Assembly (NCBI GenBank): GCA_023259235.1
Contig: JAHFQQ010000031.1
Span: forward strand, 691-17,397
DNA: 16,707 bases
DNA from: Polaromonas sp.
Lineage (GTDB): Bacteria > Pseudomonadota > Gammaproteobacteria > Burkholderiales > Burkholderiaceae_C
Reading direction: 5' to 3'
Positions 13,364 through 16,707 of this stretch are shown here, piece by piece (position 1 is the first letter of the stretch; every line of letters begins with the position of its first letter). The translations under genes and the position numbers were made by a program. Below the pieces are notes generated by a model. The model was not told the DNA's origin. It saw only the letters and a program-made list of their open reading frames with translations, and ran no database searches.

Positions 13364-14026
13364 TCAGGGTTGTTTTGCCACTGAACCAATCGCCCTGCGC
13401 CTGGCCCTCCAGCCCCCCAACAGGATGACCAGCCCCGGAATCAGGATCATGGCCCAGATAATCTTGTCCAGATGCTCCTTGACAAAGGCCACGTTGCCAA
13501 AGAAGTAGCCCAAAGTGACAATGCTGCCGACCCAGAGCGCGCCGCCGCCGATGTCGTAGAGCATGAATTTGCTCCGCGTCATTTGCGTCACGCCTGCCAC
13601 AAATGGCGCAAAAGTCCGCAAAAAAGGCATGAAGCGCGCCACAACGATGGTGATGCCACCGTAGCGCTCGTAAAACGCATGGGCCTGGTTAAATGCCGCC
13701 TTGTTGAAAACCCTTGAGTTTTCCCATTGAAACACCTTGGGACCAAAATAGTGGCCAATGGTGTAGTTGGAGTGGTTGCCCAGCACCGCCGCGGCAAACA
13801 GCAACCCCAGGGCCAGAGGGAAGCTGAGCAAGCCGACCCCACACATCGCTCCCACCACAAACAACAACGAGTCACCGGGCAGAAACGGCATCACAACGAC
13901 GCCGGTTTCGACAAAAATGATGAGAAACAGCAACGCATAGACCCATGCGCCGTAGCTGGCTACAAAAACCTCCAGATGTTTATCGATGTGAAGGATGAAG
14001 TCGAAGAGAAAGGCAGTCAGTTCCAT
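13364..14026 (-). CDS. DedA-family membrane protein
   Basis: DedA proteins are inner-membrane transporters implicated in undecaprenyl-phosphate recycling and in pH and membrane-potential homeostasis. From the ATG at 14026 the product has 220 residues with several membrane segments. It keeps the residues studied in E. coli YqjA: acidic E40 (FVETGVVVMPFLPGDSLLF) and D52, and basic R131 and R137 (VVARFMPFLRTFAPFVAGV). Other family features are NHSNYTIGHYFG and SKFMLYDIGGGALWV. The frame is open upstream to 14362, but that part is antisense to mutL and without homology, so it is excluded. No clear ribosome-binding site is seen. It is divergent from mutL across about 84 bp and convergent with amiC across 110 bp, where I see no strong terminator. 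Confidence 0.9.
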   Translation of the reverse strand: MELTAFLFDFILHIDKHLEVFVASYGAWVYALLFLIIFVETGVVVMPFLPGDSLLFVVGAMCGVGLLSFPLALGLLFAAAVLGNHSNYTIGHYFGPKVFQWENSRVFNKAAFNQAHAFYERYGGITIVVARFMPFLRTFAPFVAGVTQMTRSKFMLYDIGGGALWVGSIVTLGYFFGNVAFVKEHLDKIIWAMILIPGLVILLGGWRARRRAIGSVAKQP

Positions 14027-14110
14027 GGCAGCGATTTTGACAGGTCGGCAAACATCCCCGGCATCTGGCTCACAACGCAAACCTCCGGCTGCGCCTAAAA
14101 TTGCCAGCAC

Positions 14111-15943
14111 ATGACCTCTCCGCTTTCCACCCGGCGCCGCCCGATCCGCGAACTTCCCGACGAGCTGATCAGCCAGATTGCGGCCGGCGAAGTGATCGAG
14201 CGGCCAGCCTCGGTGGTGCGCGAGTTGCTGGACAACGCGCTGGACGCCGGGGCCACGCAAGTCACGGTGCGTTTGCTGGCCGGTGGCGTGCGGCTGATTT
14301 CGGTGGAAGACGATGGACCGGGCATTGCCCAGGGCGAGTTGGCGATTGCCCTGAAGCGCCACGCCACCAGCAAGATCGCCTCACTGCAAGAACTGGAGGC
14401 CGTCGGCACCATGGGTTTCCGGGGCGAGGCGCTGGCCGCCATCAACTCGATTGCCGACATCAGCCTGCTGTCGAGAACGCCGGATGACAGCCATGCCTGG
14501 CAACTCGATGGCCGCACCGGCGAGATCAAACCAGCGGCGCGCGTTAGCGGCACTAGTGTGGAAGTGCGCGAGCTGTTTTACGCCACGCCGGCCCGCCGAA
14601 AATTCCTGAAAACCGACGCCACCGAACTGGCGCATTGCGTTGAAGCCGTGCGCCGCCATGCGCTGGTGCGCCCCGATGTCGGTTTTGCGATCTGGCACGA
14701 AGGCAGGATGATCGAGCAATGGCGCGCCTGCAGTGGCGAGTTGGCGCACGAGCAACGCCTGGCTGACGTGCTGGGCAGCGACTTTGTGACGCAATCCGTC
14801 GCCGTTCACTACGAAAGCGCAGCGCGCCGCGCCGATGGTTTGCCCGCCGTGCGGATCTGGGGCCGCGCCGGCATCCCGGACGCTGCCCGCTCGCGCGCCG
14901 ATCAGCAGTTTGCCTACGTCAATGGCCGCTACGTTCGCGACAGGGTGCTCACGCACGCTGCCCGCAGCGCCTACGAAGACGTGCTGCACGGCCAGCGCCA
15001 GCCGGTCTACGCGCTTTATGTCGAGATCGATCCGGCCCGCGTGGACGTCAACGTGCACCCCACCAAGATCGAAGTGCGCTTTCGCGACAGCCGCGAGGTA
15101 CATCAGGCAGTGCACCATGCCGTGGAAGCTGCGCTGGCAACACCACGCGCCGCCCTGGCCGCCCAGACACCCAAAGACTCCAGCAATCCTTCCGATAGCC
15201 GATTTCTTAAGGAAAATCTGGCTATAGCCCCCTACCAATGGGCTCAGCCAGCTATTGATTCAATAGCTTATAACGGCCAATACGCGTCCGACCTGGAGGC
15301 GTTGTGGGGTTCGGCGAAAGGGGCTGGGACAACCGTTTCAGCTGGCGTGCCAGCCAGCCCCTGGCCGCTGGGCCGCGCCATTGCACAGTTGCAGGGCATC
15401 TACGTGCTGGCCGAAAATGCGCAGGGCCTGGTCGTCGTTGATATGCATGCTGCCCACGAGCGCATCGTTTACGAGAAGCTGAAAAGCCAGCTCGACACCT
15501 CCTGCATCGCCAGCCAGCCGCTCCTGATTCCTGCCACCTTTGCCGCCACGCCGCAGGAAGTCGCCACCGCCGAGGCCAGCGCCGACGTGCTGGGCACGCT
15601 GGGCCTGGAAATCACCCCGTTTTCGCCCAGAACGCTCGCTGTGCGCGCCGTGCCGACCAGCCTGGCACAGGGCGATGCCGTGGAACTCGCCCGCAGCGTG
15701 CTGGCCGAACTGGCACAGCACGATGCCAGCAGCGTCATTCAACGCGCCCGCAACGAGTTGCTCGGCACCATGGCCTGCCATGGCGCAGTGCGCGCGAACC
15801 GGCAACTGAGCATCGAGGAAATGAACGCGCTGCTGCGCCAGATGGAGGCCACTGAGCGCTCCGACCAATGCAACCATGGCCGACCCACCTGGCGTCAGAT
15901 CAGCGTCAAGGAGCTCGACAGCCTGTTCCTGCGCGGCCGCTGA
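14111..15943 (+). CDS. mutL: DNA mismatch repair protein MutL
   Basis: MutL links MutS mismatch recognition to downstream excision. The 610-residue protein has the GHKL ATPase domain (about 14-345) with ISQIAAGEVIERPASVVRELLDNALDAG (20-47), EDDGPGI (66-72), ATSKI (85-89) and GFRGEAL (102-108). A linker (about 346-415) follows, then the C-terminal dimerisation/nuclease domain. That domain carries DMHAAHERIVYE (444-455), which fits the DQHA-X2-E-X4-E endonuclease motif with Met for Gln, as I recall for Neisseria MutL. It also has ACHGA (C556, H557), CNHGRPTW (C587, H589) and the final FLRGR. It is therefore probably a nicking MutL working without MutH. The linker holds an in-frame copy of a short palindromic repeat (codons about 367-387). 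Confidence 0.96.
   Translation: MTSPLSTRRRPIRELPDELISQIAAGEVIERPASVVRELLDNALDAGATQVTVRLLAGGVRLISVEDDGPGIAQGELAIALKRHATSKIASLQELEAVGTMGFRGEALAAINSIADISLLSRTPDDSHAWQLDGRTGEIKPAARVSGTSVEVRELFYATPARRKFLKTDATELAHCVEAVRRHALVRPDVGFAIWHEGRMIEQWRACSGELAHEQRLADVLGSDFVTQSVAVHYESAARRADGLPAVRIWGRAGIPDAARSRADQQFAYVNGRYVRDRVLTHAARSAYEDVLHGQRQPVYALYVEIDPARVDVNVHPTKIEVRFRDSREVHQAVHHAVEAALATPRAALAAQTPKDSSNPSDSRFLKENLAIAPYQWAQPAIDSIAYNGQYASDLEALWGSAKGAGTTVSAGVPASPWPLGRAIAQLQGIYVLAENAQGLVVVDMHAAHERIVYEKLKSQLDTSCIASQPLLIPATFAATPQEVATAEASADVLGTLGLEITPFSPRTLAVRAVPTSLAQGDAVELARSVLAELAQHDASSVIQRARNELLGTMACHGAVRANRQLSIEEMNALLRQMEATERSDQCNHGRPTWRQISVKELDSLFLRGR
15212..15268 (-). repeat. GCTA-N9-TAGC repeat inside the mutL linker
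   Basis: Read on the minus strand, the 17-nt core GCTATTGAATCAATAGC (15267-15251) is followed after 21 nt by GGCTATAGCC (15229-15220) and ATTTTCC. On the plus strand this gives a 19-nt dyad with 9-bp arms (15250-15268), an AGCCC/GGGCT stem (15226-15244) and the 10-nt palindrome at 15220-15229. It matches the intergenic copy at 4576-4630 in order and spacing, and leaves the mutL reading frame intact. Confidence 0.65.
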
Positions 15944-15944
15944 G

Positions 15945-15972
15945 AGCCCGCCAGGGCGGCCAGCTGCGGGCT
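15945..15972 (+). terminator. Possible mutL 3' hairpin
   Basis: AGCCCGC (15945-15951) faces GCGGGCT (15966-15972) across a 14-nt loop, immediately after the mutL stop codon. No U-tract follows; a nine-A run at about 15983-15991 comes next. It is a weak terminator candidate. Confidence 0.4.
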
Positions 15973-16034
15973 GGGTTGATGCCAAAAAAAAAGCCAATTT
16001 GGTGCAATTTCGCCCCATTTTGGTGAGTCCAATC

Positions 16035-16049
16035 GAAAATCTGATTTTC
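16035..16049. promoter_or_regulatory. Dyad 1 upstream of gdhA
   Basis: GAAAATC-T-GATTTTC is a perfect inverted repeat with 7-bp arms around one base, about 92 bp before the gdhA ATG. This is a typical size for a dimeric repressor or activator site; the regulator is unknown. Confidence 0.45.
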
Positions 16050-16056
16050 ATTTGCG

Positions 16057-16098
16057 GCAAAATGCATGTTTTGCATGAACTTATGTGCACTTTACAAA
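16057..16098 (+). promoter_or_regulatory. Dyad 2 and candidate gdhA promoter
   Basis: GCAAAA (16057-16062) and TTTTGC (16069-16074) form a dyad around TGCATG. It overlaps a possible -35 TTGCAT (16071-16076), which is 16 bp from a possible -10 TACAAA (16093-16098). A protein bound at the dyad would touch the -35. Both boxes are weak matches. Confidence 0.35.
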
Positions 16099-16140
16099 GA
16101 GTGCGCCATGTTTTCCATCCACTTTTTCCGAGATTGATCG

Positions 16141-16707
16141 ATGAAATACAAGACCCTGGAAAGCTTTTTAAGTCACGTGACCGCCTCCAACCCGGGCCAG
16201 CCGGAATTCCTTCAGGCTACGACCGAGGTGATGGAAAGCCTTTGGCCGTTTATAGAAAAACATCCGAAATACGCCGAGCACGGCCTGCTCGAGCGCCTGG
16301 TTGAACCTGAACGCACCATTACGTTTCGCGTGTCGTGGATTGACGACCACGGCGAAGTCCGTGTCAACCGCGGCTACCGCATCCAGCACAGTTCTGCCAT
16401 CGGCCCTTACAAGGGCGGCCTGCGCTTTCACCCCTCGGTCAACCTGTCCATCCTGAAGTTTCTGGCGTTTGAGCAGACCTTCAAGAACGCCCTGACGACC
16501 CTGCCCATGGGTGGCGCCAAGGGCGGTTCCGACTTTGACCCGAAGGGCAAGAGCCCGCTTGAAGTCATGCGTTTTTGCCAGGCTTTCGCCAGCGAATTGT
16601 TCCGCCACATCGGCGCCGACACCGACGTGCCGGCTGGCGACATCGGCGTGGGCGGCCGCGAAATCGGTTTTATCGCCGGCATGTACAAAAAGCTCAGCAA
16701 CCGCTCC
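16141..16707 (+). CDS. gdhA: NADP-type glutamate dehydrogenase, partial
   Basis: The first 189 codons of a hexameric, bacterial NADP-type glutamate dehydrogenase, which aminates 2-oxoglutarate to glutamate in ammonium assimilation. The window ends inside the gene before the nucleotide-binding domain. Visible elements are the N-terminal MKYKTLESFLSHV, ERLVEPERTITFRVSWIDDHGEVRVNRGYRIQHSSAIGPYKGGLRFHP with the substrate lysine K91, the signature LPMGGAKGG with catalytic K127, and DTDVPAGDIGVGGREIG with D167. The N-terminal extension before the catalytic domain is as in E. coli GdhA (447 residues). NADPH preference is inferred from overall resemblance, since the cofactor region is not present. 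The ATG at 16141 fits the family start. Two dyads upstream suggest transcriptional control. It is preceded by mutL on the same strand but is probably separately transcribed. Confidence 0.93.
   Translation, partial: MKYKTLESFLSHVTASNPGQPEFLQATTEVMESLWPFIEKHPKYAEHGLLERLVEPERTITFRVSWIDDHGEVRVNRGYRIQHSSAIGPYKGGLRFHPSVNLSILKFLAFEQTFKNALTTLPMGGAKGGSDFDPKGKSPLEVMRFCQAFASELFRHIGADTDVPAGDIGVGGREIGFIAGMYKKLSNRS

Noticed and set aside
14027..14362. Upstream extension of the DedA frame
   Set aside because: It is antisense to the conserved ATPase motifs of mutL and resembles no membrane protein.
15983..15991. A9 run after mutL as a terminator U-tract for the opposite strand
   Set aside because: No gene on the minus strand ends here, and on that strand the T-run precedes rather than follows the hairpin.

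Overview
The window is a 16.7 kb stretch of a high-GC beta-proteobacterial chromosome, most likely Comamonadaceae (Polaromonas/Rhodoferax-like). This rests on the gene set (DUF455 ferritin-like protein, XerD, QueG-TsaE-AmiC-MutL cluster, TAXI-type TRAP transporter), on codon style, and on scattered short GCTA-N9-TAGC repeats that I recall as common in that family. No database search was possible, so the taxonomy is an inference.

Layout. 1-246 (-): 5' part of a gamma-carbonic-anhydrase-family protein. 372-1151 (+): DUF455 protein with an unclear start. 1319-2593 (+): cyclopropane-fatty-acid-synthase-type methyltransferase, convergent with xerD (2621-3523, -) across a 27-bp gap filled by a hairpin. 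3626-4531 (+): AEC-family permease. 4532-4917: long gene-free leader with a degenerate repeat and several dyads. 4918-8450 (+): TAXI-TRAP operon (binding protein, fused 4TM/12TM permease, DUF1850 protein), with three hairpins between the first two genes. 8534-10301 (-): RraA-like protein with an aldolase motif, then a divergent DHDPS-family lyase. 10333-11430 (-): queG, overlapping head-to-head with tsaE (11413-11895, +), which is coupled to amiC (11892-13253, +). 13364-14026 (-): DedA protein. 14111-15943 (+): mutL. 16141-16707 (+): 5' part of gdhA behind two dyads.

How it fits together. The flanks are housekeeping genes: chromosome dimer resolution, tRNA queuosine and t6A modification, cell separation, mismatch repair and ammonium assimilation. 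The middle (about 4.9-10.3 kb) looks like an accessory metabolic cassette. A TAXI-TRAP importer faces a two-gene cluster encoding a lyase that kept the Schiff-base lysine but lost the DapA proton-relay residues, and an RraA-fold protein with the D-X20-R-D motif of divalent-metal aldolases. Together they suggest uptake and cleavage of an organic (keto/hydroxy) acid, but the substrate cannot be read from sequence and no regulator lies in the cassette.

The most unusual items are the structured leader of the TAXI operon, the tandem hairpins after the binding-protein gene, the atypical lyase/aldolase pair, and a palindromic repeat carried in frame inside the MutL linker. I saw no CRISPR array, rRNA, tRNA, insertion sequence or phage gene.
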